Source of the DNA: Stutzerimonas stutzeri | Lineage (GTDB): Bacteria; Pseudomonadota; Gammaproteobacteria; Pseudomonadales; Pseudomonadaceae | DNA length: 64,000 nucleotides | Assembly (NCBI GenBank): GCA_019056435.1 | Contig: CP077641.1 | Location: 1,860,001 to 1,924,000 of the forward strand | Direction of reading: 5' to 3' | In this document: in pieces, positions 7,151-16,736 of the stretch | Numbering within the stretch: position 1 is the first letter of the stretch | How the letters are laid out: each line of letters starts with the position of its first letter | The notes under the pieces: generated by a model | Told to the model about the DNA's origin: nothing | Seen by the model: the letters and a program-made list of their open reading frames with translations, nothing else | The model's database searches: none | Position numbers and translations under genes: made by a program

Positions 7151-9679
7151 ATGAATTCGCTGCCCATCGATGAAGCCTTGCCGGCGCTGCGCCGGGCCCT
7201 GCAGTCCCACGACGAGGCGGTCCTCGAGGCGCCGCCCGGTGCCGGCAAGACCACGCGCGTTCCGCTGGCGCTGCTGGGTGAGCCCTGGCTGGCTGGGCAA
7301 TCGATCCTGATGCTCGAACCGCGCCGCCTGGCCGCTCGCGCGGCGGCCGAGCGCCTGGCGAGTGAGTTGGGCGAGACGGTCGGCGAGACCGTGGGCTACC
7401 GCATCCGCCTGGACAGCAAGGTCGGGCCGAACACCCGTATCGAGGTGGTCACCGAGGGCATTCTTGCGCGGCGCCTGCAGGACGATCCGGCGCTCGACGG
7501 CGTTGGCCTGGTGATCTTCGATGAGTTTCACGAGCGCAGTCTGGATGCCGACCTGGCCCTGGCGCTGACGCTCAATGCGCGTCAGCTGCTGCGCGACGAG
7601 CCGCTCAAGCTGCTCTTGATGTCGGCGACCCTGGAAGGCCAGCGCCTGTCGGCGTTGCTCGGCGAGGCGCCAGTGGTGCGCAGCGAGGGGCGAATGCATC
7701 CGGTGGCCGAGCGTTGGGGCCGGCCGTTCCAGGCGGGCGAACGCCTTGAGCCGCGGGGTGGTACAGACCGTCCTGCAGGCGCTCGACGAGCAGCCCGGTA
7801 GCCTGCTGGTCTTTCTTCCGGGCCAGGCCGAGATCCGCCGCGTCAACGACGACCTGGCCGAGCCGCTGGCGGCACGCGGCGTGAGGCTTTGCCCGCTGCA
7901 TGGCGAGCTGGACCTCAATGCCCAGCGCGCGGCCATCGAACCGGCACTGGCCGGCCAACGCAAGGTGGTGCTGGCGACCAATATCGCCGAGACCAGTCTG
8001 ACCATCGAAGGCGTGCGGGTCGTGGTCGATTCTGGGCTGGCGCGAGTGCCGCGCTTCGACCCGGGCAGCGGCATGACCCGCCTGGAAACCCGGCGCATCT
8101 CACGCGCCTCGGCGACCCAGCGCGCCGGGCGCGCGGGGCGGCTGGAGCCGGGCGTCTGCTACCGGCTCTGGTCGGCGGATCAGCATGCGCAACTGGCGGC
8201 CTATGGCGAGGCGGAGATTCTCCAGGCGGACTTGGCCGGCGTCGCGCTGCAGCTGGCGCGTTGGGGGTGGAACCGCACGAGCTGGCCTGGCTGGATGCCC
8301 CGCCGACGGCTGCCTACGCCCAGGCGCAGGATTTGCTGCAGCGTCTCGGAGCGCTTGTTCGCACTGCGCGAGGCGCTTGGCAGCTGACGGGGCACGGCCA
8401 GGCCATGGCCCAATTGCCGGCGCACCCGCGTATTGCGCATCTGTTGCTGCGTGGGCAGGCGCTTGGGCTTGCGCCGCTGGCGGCGGACCTGGCTGCGCTG
8501 TTGGTCGAACGGGACATTCAACCTGCTGGCCAGCGGGGCGATGGTGCGGACATCTCCACGCGGCTGGGCCTGCTCGACGGCAGCGCCGGGCGGCATGCCG
8601 GTGCCCAGCGCGTGCGCCAGCTGGCGCGGCAGTTCCGCAATCTGCTGCACGGTTCCTCGCCCGCCGCGCCGCCGGATGCCGATGATCATCGCTGGCATGG
8701 CGCGCTGCTGGCCTTCGCCTATCCCGACCGAATCGCCCGCCAGCGCCGCGAGGCGGGTGGAGAGTACCGGCTGGCCAATGGACGTGCGGCCGTATTCGGT
8801 GAGCCGGATGCACTGATGAAGCAGCCTTGGCTGGTGATCGCCGAGTTGGGAAGTCGCCAGGGACAACGCGAAGCGCGCATCTACCGCGCCGCGGCGCTGG
8901 ATCCCACATTGTTCGACGGGGTGCTGGCCGAGCAGGTGACTCAGCGCGACGAGCTGGAGTGGGACGAGCGCGAGGGCGTCTTGCGAGCCGAGCGGCAACG
9001 GCGGGTCGGCGAGCTGGTGCTCAGCCGCGAGCCGTTACCCGGGCTGGATGACGACGCGCGGGGCCAGGCGCTGCTCGCCCTGGTCCGCCGCAAGGGGCTC
9101 GAACTGCTGGCCTGGACGCCGGAGTTACGCCAGTGGCAGGCGCGCATCGGCCTGCTGCGTCAGCTCGATCTGGATGCGGGCCGCACGAGCGACTGGCCGG
9201 ACGTCAGCGATGCCGCGCTGCTAGTACGTCTCGAGGACTGGCTGCTGCCCTACCTGGGCAAGGTCACGCGGCTGGCGCACTTCGCCCAGCTCGATGTCGC
9301 CGCGATGCTTGCCACGCTGCTGCCCTGGCCGCAGCCGCAGCGCCTGGACGAGCAGGCGCCAGTGGCCATCACGGTGCCGTCCGGCTCACGCATTCGCCTG
9401 GACTACAGCGAGCAACCACCGGTCCTGGCGGTGCGCCTGCAGGAATTGTTCGGCCTCGCCGACACGCCGCGCATCGCCGGCGGCCGGCAGGTCGTCAAGC
9501 TGCACCTGCTGTCGCCGGCGCGCCGTCCGGTGCAGGTCACCCAGGACCTGGCGAGCTTCTGGGCCAATACCTATGCCGAGGTGAAGAAGGATCTGAAAGG
9601 GCGCTATCCCAAGCACTACTGGCCCGACGACCCACTGGTCGCCGAACCCACCGCCCGGGCCAAGCCGCGGGGGACCTGA
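7151..9679 (+). CDS. hrpB: ATP-dependent RNA helicase HrpB (two compensating frameshifts)
   Basis: A DEAH-type superfamily 2 helicase of about 840 residues. Start ATG 7151 (a GTG lies two codons earlier). The motifs are in order: APPGAGKTT (Walker A, ~residue 32), FDEFHERS (DEAH-type motif II), MSATLEG (III), then [19 protein letters not shown] and QRAGRAGR (VI), and a long HrpB C-terminal region with [14 protein letters not shown]. The frame shifts twice: at 7755-7758 a G4 run has one G too many (LEPR should read [12 protein letters not shown]), and at 8263-8267 a G5 run has one too few (LARWG should read [13 protein letters not shown]). The net effect is zero. Two compensating changes, both in G runs, within perfectly conserved flanks point to sequence errors. 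Confidence 0.92.
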
Positions 9680-9683
9680 GCCG

Positions 9684-10429
9684 TCATTCGCCCGGCAGGC
9701 TGGTGTCCACGCCGGCGGCGACGAGTTCGGCATAGGCGCGGTCAAGCGCTTGGAGCACTGCCTCGGTATCCGGCACACGGCGCGAGGCGATGAAGCGGAT
9801 CGGCACGTGATGCAGCCGCTGATAGGGCAGTGGGGCCATTCGCAACTGCTGCTGCGCCTGATTGACCGGGATCTGGTAATCCAGCAGGAAATCCGCGCGG
9901 CGGTGCGTCAGCATCTGCAAGGCCGAGGTGTGGCTGCTGGTTCGGTGCAGCCGAATGTTCAGCGCGGGGTCGTGGAGCAGGCGGTTCACGCCTGGCCAGT
10001 AGTTGTAGCCGTTGATGACGATCACGCCGCGCCCGGCGAGCCCCTGCGGCAAGGTGGGCGGCGGCGTGTCGGCCCGGTGGTAGAGGTTCAGGCTGATATG
10101 CGTCAGCGTCGCTTCGCCCTCGAGGGTATCGGCGGCGAGTTCGGGCTTGCCCGGCGCGCCCGGCCAGACGTCGATGCTGCCGTCCCGCAGGCCGGCATAG
10201 AGGCGCGCGCTCGGCAGCGCGCGAAAGCTCGCGGCGTAGCCGGCCCTTTCGATCACCGCGCGCGTCAGGTCGACGAGTGGGCCCCGCGCCTGGCCGGCGG
10301 TGTCGCTGTAGATGGCGGGGGAAAGTCGTAGTAGCCGACGGTCAATGCGCGCTTGGGCTCGACCGCGGCCATCGCGAGACCTGGGCCGACCAGCAGGGCG
10401 GTCAGCAAAATCCGGAACGAGGCATTCAA
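9684..10429 (-). CDS. Periplasmic substrate-binding-like protein (SBP_bac_3 type, frameshifted)
   Basis: Convergent with hrpB. The best start is TTG 10429, giving a signal peptide (NASFRILLTALLVGPGLAMA) followed by KRALTVGYYDFPP. At 10317-10321 a G5 run (C on the coding strand) lacks one base; the frame resumes AIYSDTAGQARGPLVDLTRA. The body matches amino-acid-type periplasmic binding folds: VDLTRAVIERAGYAASFRAL, RADFLLDYQIPVNQAQQQLR, VPDTEAVLQALDRAYAELVA. No ABC permease is nearby, so it may act as an orphan sensor or binding protein. Its ligand is unknown. Confidence 0.72.
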
Positions 10430-10490
10430 GGGAAATCACGGCTCCTTGTGGTGTGCTCCAGCCAAGCATGGTCGGCGACCAGCGAGCTGT

Positions 10491-11449
10491 CTAGCCGCCT
10501 GCGGGCAGGAGCAGGCGGACCACCAGCGGCGCATGCGGCGAAACCCCGCTGGCCTGCGGTGGCTGCAACGCATCGAGGCGTTTGATATCGACGCTGTGAA
10601 TGATGCGAGTGCGCAGCGGTGACGCACCGGGCGATAGCACGCGCGAGGGGTCTTCCGGCGAGGGCGCGGTCAGATCCGGGATCTCGGCGACTGGCGCATG
10701 GCCCGGCGCCGGAGGGCGTCGCCAGCTGGCGAAATCGCCCCCGAGCAGCAATGTTCGGCCCTCCGCCAGCCATCCACCGACCCAGCGCTGGACCTGATCG
10801 CCCTGGCGTTGAGCCTGCTCATCGGTGCCGTCGTCCAGTAGCAGATTGCCCAGCGTGATCGCGCCCCCACGGCGAATCGGCAGCTCGACCCGCTGCAACG
10901 CGTGCTGTTCGCCGAAGGCGCTCGGCTGGCAAGCGGCAATTGCAGCCGCTCGCCATGCTCCAGGCGGTAGCGGCTGAGAATGGCCAGCCGGGTGCCGGCG
11001 CTGGCGAACATGTCGGGGTAGGGCAGCCAGCGAGCCTGGCGGTAGAAGGCGCTGCTGCTGCAGGGGTAGCGGTTGCCCAGGCTGGCCTGCAGTGCGGCCA
11101 GCTGATCGGTCCCGCCGGTTCGGCTGTCGCCGTCATCCACCGCCTGCAGCAGAAGGATGTCGGGTTCCTGCTCGAGGATGGTCGCGACGACTGCCCGCAG
11201 GTTGCGCTCGAGGTGCTCAGGCTCGACCCGCTCGCCGGTTGGCGTCGGGCCGGCGAGGTGGCCGATGTTCCAGCTCATGACCTTCAGCGCCTGGCCGGCG
11301 AGCACGGCCGGCGCGCGGCCGGTGCAGGCGGTGGGCGCGGCTTCGTGCGCGGCGGGGCGCCAGGCCAGCAGCCAGGGCGCCGCCGCGAGCATCAGCAGCA
11401 GAAGCAGGCTGCTGGCGAGGCTGAGAACGATCACACGGCGGCGAGTCAT
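10491..11449 (-). CDS. Endonuclease/exonuclease/phosphatase-fold protein (frameshifted)
   Basis: ATG 11449. An N-terminal membrane anchor or signal (VIVLSLASSLLLLLMLAAAP) is followed by an EEP-fold domain: ALKVMSWNIGHLAG (Asn of the WN motif), EQEPDILLLQAVDD (where many relatives have Glu in LLLQE), and after the break ITLGNLLLDDGTDEQAQRQG and LLLGGDFASW (GDF motif). The frame changes at about 10922-10928, where one base is missing between QLPLAS and PSAFGEQ; the second frame ends LVVRLLLPAGG at 10491. Substrate unknown; it is probably a membrane-anchored periplasmic hydrolase. Confidence 0.72.
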
Positions 11450-11534
11450 GGGCGGCTGGCTATGCTGTAGCAGGGGAGCCCCCAAGCCTAGCAGGCACGG
11501 GTGGCCAGGAGGCAGTCGACGACGGGAGTGCTCG

Positions 11535-12364
11535 ATGCGACGCAAGGTATTCGCCAGCAAGGTATTCGATCGCAAGGTCGTGCTGATCACCGGTGGCTGC
11601 GCGGGCATCGGCCGGGCGCTGGCCGAGCGGATGGCCCAGGCCGGGGCGCGCTTGGCCATTTTCGACCTCGACCAGCAGGCGCTCGACGGCCTCGTTCAGC
11701 ACCTGCGCGACCACCACAACGTCGAGGCGCTGGGGCTGCGCTGCGACGTATCGGACCGCTCGGCGGTGCAACGGGCCATGGCGCTGGTCATCGAGCACTT
11801 CGGCGGCCTCGACGTGCTGGTCAATAACGCCGGCATCACCCATCGCAGTCGGGTCATGGAGACGCTACCGGCGGTGTTCGAGCGGGTGATGGCGGTGAAT
11901 TTCTACGGCGCGCTGCATTGCACCCAGGCGGCGCTGCCGAGCCTGCAGACCCGGCGCGGTCAGATCATCGTGCTCAGCTCGCGCTCGCAATACGCCCCGG
12001 TGCCCGAGCGCGGCGCCTACAACGCCAGCAAGCACGCCCTGCACGGCTTGTTCGATACGCTGCGCTGCGAGCTGGAGGGAGCGGCGTTCACATCATGCTG
12101 GCCTGTCCGGGCTATACCGAGACGGATCTGCGCAAGCGAGTGCTGGGCGGTGACGGCTCCAGCATCGCGCAGCCGGTACAGGTGCCCGGCCGCGTGGCCT
12201 CGCCGCAGGACGTGGCCGAAGCCATCTACCAGGGCGCATTGAAGCGTCGCCGCTTGCTGGTGCTGTCCAGTCCCGACTGGCGAGCGCGATTGGCGGCGCG
12301 GCTCTTTCCGCGGCTCTTCGATCAGCTGATGCGAGCGCGACTGGCCGGTGACCGAGCGCGATGA
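11535..12364 (+). CDS. Short-chain dehydrogenase/reductase (frameshifted)
   Basis: Starts at ATG 11535: KVVLITGGCAGIGRALAERM carries the glycine-rich NAD(P)-binding motif, followed by VLVNNAGITHRS and YNASKHALHGLFDTLRCELE (catalytic Tyr-x3-Lys). At 12077-12079 a G run is one base short, so EG is followed by AAFTSCW instead of SGVHIMLACPGYTETDLRKR; the correct frame then runs to the TGA at 12364, ending ARLAGDRAR. Repaired length is about 276 residues. The substrate cannot be predicted. Confidence 0.82.
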
Positions 12365-12371
12365 GGCCGAG

Positions 12372-12806
12372 CTAGCGGTTCGCGTCGTCGCCGTAGAGCG
12401 ACTGCACGAGGTCCATGTCCCAGTAGGCAGCCTCGATCTTGTGACCGTCCAGGTCCCGGACGAAGCAGCCGTAGTAGGGCTCGCCATAGTCTTCGCGCGG
12501 GCCGGGTGCCCCTTCGTCCGTTGCCCCGGCCGCCAGCGCGGTGCGGTGGAAGGCATCGACACCCGCCTTGTCCGCAGCGAAGAAGCCGACGTGGGTGCCG
12601 TTGCCGACGTTGGCCGGCCGCCCGTCGATGGGTGTCTGCAGCCAGAACTCCGGGTACTCGCGGCCCCAGGCGACGGCGCCGGGATGCGCCAGGATGCGTT
12701 TGCAGCCCAGCGCCGCGAGGACCTGATCGTAGAAACGGCAGGCTTCGTCGAAGCGGTTGGTGCCGAGGGAAACGTGGGACAGGATGCTGGGGTTCTCCGT
12801 GCTCAT
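12372..12806 (-). CDS. VOC (glyoxalase/dioxygenase superfamily) protein
   Basis: A 144-residue single-domain protein: SILSHVSLGTNRFDEACRFY at the N-terminus, then AWGREYPEFWLQTPID, GTHVGFFAADKAGVDAFHRT and YYGCFVRDLDGHKIEAAYWD, the usual four-strand vicinal-oxygen-chelate repeats with potential metal ligands His 11, His in GTHVG and Glu in KIEAA. Start ATG 12806. It lies convergent to the SDR gene with an 8-bp gap. Relatives are annotated as glyoxalase or lactoylglutathione-lyase-like; no specific reaction can be claimed. Confidence 0.8.
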   Translation of the reverse strand: MSTENPSILSHVSLGTNRFDEACRFYDQVLAALGCKRILAHPGAVAWGREYPEFWLQTPIDGRPANVGNGTHVGFFAADKAGVDAFHRTALAAGATDEGAPGPREDYGEPYYGCFVRDLDGHKIEAAYWDMDLVQSLYGDDANR

Positions 12807-12872
12807 GGCAGTGTCCTCCGGGTGGGATCGACTCAGCCTAGCTCGGCGGGCCGCCATGCGCCTGGGCCGACG

Positions 12873-13550
12873 CTAGCGTTCGTCGGTCGCTGCGGCGGGC
12901 CCGCTGCAGAGCATGTAGCAGCGAAACAGCACGACGGTCGCAAGCAGCTGCAGCAGGCCAAGTCCGCTGTCGACCAGCACCGCCAGCGCGCCGGGCGGGG
13001 TGTCGCCGTGCCAGAGGCTGGCCGCTAGTCCGGCCTCGAGCAGCCACACCGGCAGCAGGACGATCAGCGTGCAGCCGAGCACCAGCAGGAAGCGACCACG
13101 GGTCAGCACGAAGCTCTCCTTCAGCGCCGCCAGCGGCGTCATCCCACGCAGCACCAGCAGGTATTCGGCGAACGCCATGCGCACCATGATCCAGATACCC
13201 GGCAGCACGAACAGCGAGGCGCCGAGCATGATCAGCAGCGTCGAAAGGCCTGCCAGCACGGCCAACGCTGGCCACAGTCGCAGCGCCCTGGCAAGCACCT
13301 CGCGTACCGTCGGGTCGAAACCTCGGCTGCGGGCGTCGAGATAGAGAATCAACGCGCCGACATAGAAGGGGTAGAAGACCAGCCCGACCAGCAACTCCTG
13401 CGCCGGCATCGCGCCTTTGCCCAGCAGCTGGTCGACGATCAGGCGTGTCCCGCTTTCCAGCAGGATCCATGGTAGGCAGAGGCGGATGATCGCCGCCAGG
13501 TTGCGGCTGTAGAAAAAACAGGCGTCACGGAAGATCGACAGGACGTTCAT
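12873..13550 (-). CDS. YciC/UPF0259-type multi-pass membrane protein
   Basis: A 225-residue protein with about six hydrophobic segments (for example LVGLVFYPFYVGALILYLDA, LAVLAGLSTLLIMLGASLFV, LVLGCTLIVLLPVWLLEAGL) and the conserved Gly/Pro-rich centre LPGIWIMVRMAFAEYLLVLRG followed by PLAALKESFVLTRGR. This arrangement is that of the YciC-like inner-membrane family. ATG 13550. Function unknown. It is divergent from the NYN-domain gene. Confidence 0.72.
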   Translation of the reverse strand: MNVLSIFRDACFFYSRNLAAIIRLCLPWILLESGTRLIVDQLLGKGAMPAQELLVGLVFYPFYVGALILYLDARSRGFDPTVREVLARALRLWPALAVLAGLSTLLIMLGASLFVLPGIWIMVRMAFAEYLLVLRGMTPLAALKESFVLTRGRFLLVLGCTLIVLLPVWLLEAGLAASLWHGDTPPGALAVLVDSGLGLLQLLATVVLFRCYMLCSGPAAATDER

Positions 13551-13663
13551 GGGCGGTCGGGATGGCTGCGAAATCAGGCGCGCACTTTAGCCCAACCGAC
13601 AATCGCCGGCGACAGCCGAGGCGTCGCCCCCATACTGGTCGGCCCTTCATTCCGGAGCGACGC

Positions 13664-14140
13664 GTGAAGAAGATCGCCCTGTTCGCCGATGTGCAGAATC
13701 TCTACTACACGGTGCGCCAGGTTCATGGCTGCCACTTCAACTATGCCGCGCTCTGGGCCGAGCTGAGCGCGCGCGGGGAGATCGTGATCGCCCAGGCCTA
13801 TGCCATCGACCGCGGCGACGCCCGGCAGCAGCAGTTCCAGCAGATCCTGCGCAACCTGGGCTTCACGGTGAAGCTCAAGCCCTACATCCAGCGCAGCGAC
13901 GGATCGGCCAAGGGCGACTGGGATGTGGGCATCGCCATCGACGTGCTGGATGCCGTCGGCCAGGTCGACGAGATCGTCCTGGCTTCCGGCGACGGTGATT
14001 TCGACCTGCTGCTCGAGCGCGTGCGCGCGGGCGGTGTCGAGGCCACTGCCTACGGCGCGCCCGGCCTGACGGCCAATTCGCTGATCCGTGCCGCAACGCG
14101 CTACGTGCCGATCGAGGGTCGGTTGCTGCTCAGATCCTGA
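13664..14140 (+). CDS. NYN domain protein (LabA/DUF88-type, PIN-like nuclease fold)
   Basis: A 158-residue protein starting at GTG 13664 (GGAG upstream): VKKIALFADVQNLYYTVRQV. The motifs FADVQN (acidic plus Asn), DWDVGIAIDVLD and LASGDGDFDLLLERVRAGGV supply the conserved aspartates of the NYN/LabA fold, thought to bind a metal and cleave RNA. The C-terminus NSLIRAATRYVPI fits LabA-like proteins. A short gap separates it from the DEAD-box helicase gene on the same strand, which is a suggestive RNA-metabolism pairing. Confidence 0.8.
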   Translation: MKKIALFADVQNLYYTVRQVHGCHFNYAALWAELSARGEIVIAQAYAIDRGDARQQQFQQILRNLGFTVKLKPYIQRSDGSAKGDWDVGIAIDVLDAVGQVDEIVLASGDGDFDLLLERVRAGGVEATAYGAPGLTANSLIRAATRYVPIEGRLLLRS

Positions 14141-14216
14141 TCCCGACCGCCGCGGCGAATGCGGGCGCCGACGCCGCAGGACGCGGTGGTGCCGCCAACC
14201 TCCCGCCGTTTTTGCG

Positions 14217-14230
14217 CGTAAACTGCGCGC
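14217..14230 (+). promoter_or_regulatory. Second copy of the CGTAAACTGCGCGC motif, before the DEAD-box helicase
   Basis: Identical 14-mer to that at 7077, here 27 bp upstream of the helicase start. See the finding on the shared motif. Confidence 0.35.
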
Positions 14231-14257
14231 CTTGTTTTCATCCTCTGGTTGCTGCTC

Positions 14258-15583
14258 ATGACCTTCGCCTCCCTGGGCCTGATCGATCCGTTGCTGCGCA
14301 CGCTCGAGGCGCTCGACTACCGCAAACCGACGCCTGTCCAGGCAAAGGCCATCCCGGCCGTGCTCAAGGGCCGCGACCTCATGGCCGCGGCGCAGACGGG
14401 CACCGGCAAGACGGCGGGCTTTGCCCTGCCCATACTGCAACGCCTGCTGCAAGAGGGGCCGCCGGTCGGCAGCAACGCGACGCGTGCGCTGGTGCTGGTA
14501 CCCACTCGCGAGTTGGCCGAACAGGTCCACGAGAGTTTTCGCACCTATGGGCAAGGACTGCCGCTGCGCACCTACGCGGTCTACGGCGGCGTCAGCCTCA
14601 ACCCGCAGATGATGGCGCTGCGCAAGGGCGTCGATGTGCTCGTCGCCACGCCCGGCCGTTTGCTCGACCTGTACCGGCAGAACGCCGTGAAGTTCGGGCA
14701 GTTGCAGGCGCTGGTGCTGGACGAGGCTGACCGCATGCTTGACCTCGGTTTTTCTCAGGAGCTCGACGAGCTGTTCGCCGCGCTGCCGAAGCGCCGACAG
14801 ACGCTGCTGTTCTCGGCGACCTTCTCCGATCCCATCCGGCAGATGGCGCGCGAGCTGCTGCGCGACCCGCTGTCGATCGAGGTCAGCCCGCGCAACACGG
14901 CCGCGAAAACGGTCCGGCAATGGCTGGTGCCGGTGGACAAGAAACGCAAGTCCGAACTCTTCCTGCATCTGTTGGCAGAGAAGCGCTGGGGCCAGGTGCT
15001 GGTGTTCGTCAAGACGCGCAAGGGCGTCGACCAACTCGTCGACGAGCTGCAGGCCGAGGGCATCGCCAGCGATGCGATCCACGGCGACAAGCCCCAGGCC
15101 TCGCGCCTGCGGGCGCTGGAGCGCTTCAAGGCCGGCGAGGTGCAGGTACTCGTCGCGACCGACGTGGCGGCGCGCGGGCTGGACATCCACGACTTGCCGC
15201 AGGTGGTCAACTTCGATCTGCCGATCGTCGCCGAGGATTACGTGCATCGCATCGGCCGTACCGGACGTGCCGGGGCCAGCGGTGAGGCGGTTTCCCTGGT
15301 GGCGGCGGACGAGGTCGATCAGTTGGCGGCCATCGAGACGCTCATCGGCCAGGTGCTGCCCCGTCATGACGAGCCTGGTTTCGTGCCGGATCACCGCGTG
15401 CCTGCCACCCAGCCTGGTGGGCAGATCGTCAAGAAGCCGAAGAAACCCAAGAAGCCCAAGGAAGCGGCGGGCAAGGGTCGGATTCACCTGGGTAACTGGT
15501 TCGATGAGAACGAAAAGCCCAACGCCAAACCGATCCGCAAGGTGCCGAGCCTGGGCGGCAGCAAGCCGGCCAGGAAGCGCTGA
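14258..15583 (+). CDS. DEAD-box ATP-dependent RNA helicase (RhlE type)
   Basis: A 441-residue RNA helicase with the complete motif set: Q motif (YRKPTPVQAKAIP), AQTGTGKT (residues 45-52), PTRELA, ATPGR, LDEADRMLDLG (about residue 154), FSATFSD, ATDVAARGLDI and HRIGRTGRAG. The C-terminal tail is lysine-rich (VKKPKKPKKPK near residue 395) and ends SLGGSKPARKR, an RNA-binding extension typical of RhlE-like proteins in cold adaptation or ribosome assembly. Start ATG 14258. Pseudomonas has several paralogues, so I give no symbol. Confidence 0.9.
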   Translation: MTFASLGLIDPLLRTLEALDYRKPTPVQAKAIPAVLKGRDLMAAAQTGTGKTAGFALPILQRLLQEGPPVGSNATRALVLVPTRELAEQVHESFRTYGQGLPLRTYAVYGGVSLNPQMMALRKGVDVLVATPGRLLDLYRQNAVKFGQLQALVLDEADRMLDLGFSQELDELFAALPKRRQTLLFSATFSDPIRQMARELLRDPLSIEVSPRNTAAKTVRQWLVPVDKKRKSELFLHLLAEKRWGQVLVFVKTRKGVDQLVDELQAEGIASDAIHGDKPQASRLRALERFKAGEVQVLVATDVAARGLDIHDLPQVVNFDLPIVAEDYVHRIGRTGRAGASGEAVSLVAADEVDQLAAIETLIGQVLPRHDEPGFVPDHRVPATQPGGQIVKKPKKPKKPKEAAGKGRIHLGNWFDENEKPNAKPIRKVPSLGGSKPARKR

Positions 15584-15704
15584 GCCCGGTTCGATCCGCC
15601 GACCAGCGGTCGTCAAACGTGCGGTGATACTGATCTGGGTCTAGGTGTGCCCGGTTCTGCCTGCAGCAGACTGGGCTTCCCACGGACTTCTTGGAGCTAT
15701 GCCC

Positions 15705-16727
15705 ATGACCCAGACCATGAAAGCGGCGGTGGTTCACGCCTTCGGCGAACCGCTGCGCCTCGAGGAAGTGAAGGTGCCGATGCCCGGCCCCGGCCAGATT
15801 CTGGTGAAGATCGCCGCCTCGGGTGTCTGCCACACCGACCTGCACGCCGCCGAGGGCGATTGGCCGGTGAAACCGGCGTTGCCGTTCATTCCCGGCCATG
15901 AAGGCGTCGGTCACGTCGCCGCGGTCGGTGCCGGGGTGACGCGGGTGAAAGAGGGCGACCGCGTCGGCGTGCCCTGGCTCTATACCGCCTGTGGTTGCTG
16001 CGAGCACTGCCTGACCGGCTGGGAAACCCTCTGCGAGAGCCAGCAGAACACCGGTTATTCGGTCAACGGCGGCTACGCCGAATACGTGCTGGCCGATCCG
16101 AACTTCGTCGGCATCCTGCCGAAGAACGTCGAGTTTGCCGACATCGCGCCCATCCTCTGCGCGGGCGTCACGGTCTACAAAGGGCTGAAGGTGACCAATG
16201 CGCGGCCCGGCCAATGGGTGGTGATCTCCGGCATCGGCGGGCTGGGCCATGTGGCGGTGCAGTACGCCAAGGCGATGGGCCTGCACGTGGTGGCGGTCGA
16301 CGTGGACGATGCCAAGCTGGAGCTGGCCAAGCGGCTGGGCGCGAACCTGACCATCAACGCGCGCAGCGAGGACCCGGTCCAGGTGGTCCAGCGCGATATC
16401 GGCGGGGCGCACGGCGTGCTGGTCACGGCGGTGTCCAACAGCGCCTTCGGCCAGGCGATCGGCATGGCGCGACGGCACGGTACGGTGGCGCTGGTGGGGT
16501 TGCCGCCGGGCGATTTCCCGACGCCGATCTTCGACGTGGTGCTCAAGGCCATCAGCATCACCGGCTCCATCGTCGGCACCCGCGCCGATCTTCAGGAAGC
16601 GCTGGACTTCGCCGCCGAGGGCCAGGTTCGCGCCACCATCCATACCAGCAGTCTGGACAACATCAACCAGATATTCGACGACATGCGCAACGGCCGTATC
16701 GAAGGCCGTATCGTGATGACGATGTAG
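15705..16727 (+). CDS. adhP: Zinc-dependent alcohol dehydrogenase AdhP
   Basis: A 340-residue medium-chain dehydrogenase oxidising ethanol and similar alcohols with NAD+. Catalytic zinc ligands Cys 42 (SGVCHTDLH) and His 65 (PGHEGVG), the structural-zinc cysteine cluster TACGCCEHC plus the Cys of WETLC (residues 96-110), and the Rossmann motif [14 protein letters not shown] are all present. The ATG at 15705 lies 8 bases after GGAG; another ATG two codons earlier is too close to the ribosome site. Highly similar in style to AdhP/AdhA of Pseudomonas. Confidence 0.9.
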   Translation: MTQTMKAAVVHAFGEPLRLEEVKVPMPGPGQILVKIAASGVCHTDLHAAEGDWPVKPALPFIPGHEGVGHVAAVGAGVTRVKEGDRVGVPWLYTACGCCEHCLTGWETLCESQQNTGYSVNGGYAEYVLADPNFVGILPKNVEFADIAPILCAGVTVYKGLKVTNARPGQWVVISGIGGLGHVAVQYAKAMGLHVVAVDVDDAKLELAKRLGANLTINARSEDPVQVVQRDIGGAHGVLVTAVSNSAFGQAIGMARRHGTVALVGLPPGDFPTPIFDVVLKAISITGSIVGTRADLQEALDFAAEGQVRATIHTSSLDNINQIFDDMRNGRIEGRIVMTM

Positions 16728-16736
16728 CGCGCCGGG

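Noticed and set aside
7755-7758. Programmed ribosomal frameshifting in hrpB and the other broken genes
   Set aside because: The sites do not share a slippery heptamer or downstream structure, go in both directions, and affect unrelated genes whose relatives are not frameshifted.
13574-15616. 680-codon minus-strand frame opposite the NYN and DEAD-box genes
   Set aside because: Composition is that of an antisense shadow (His/Gln/Arg/Asp-rich), with no domain, while the plus-strand genes are clearly real.
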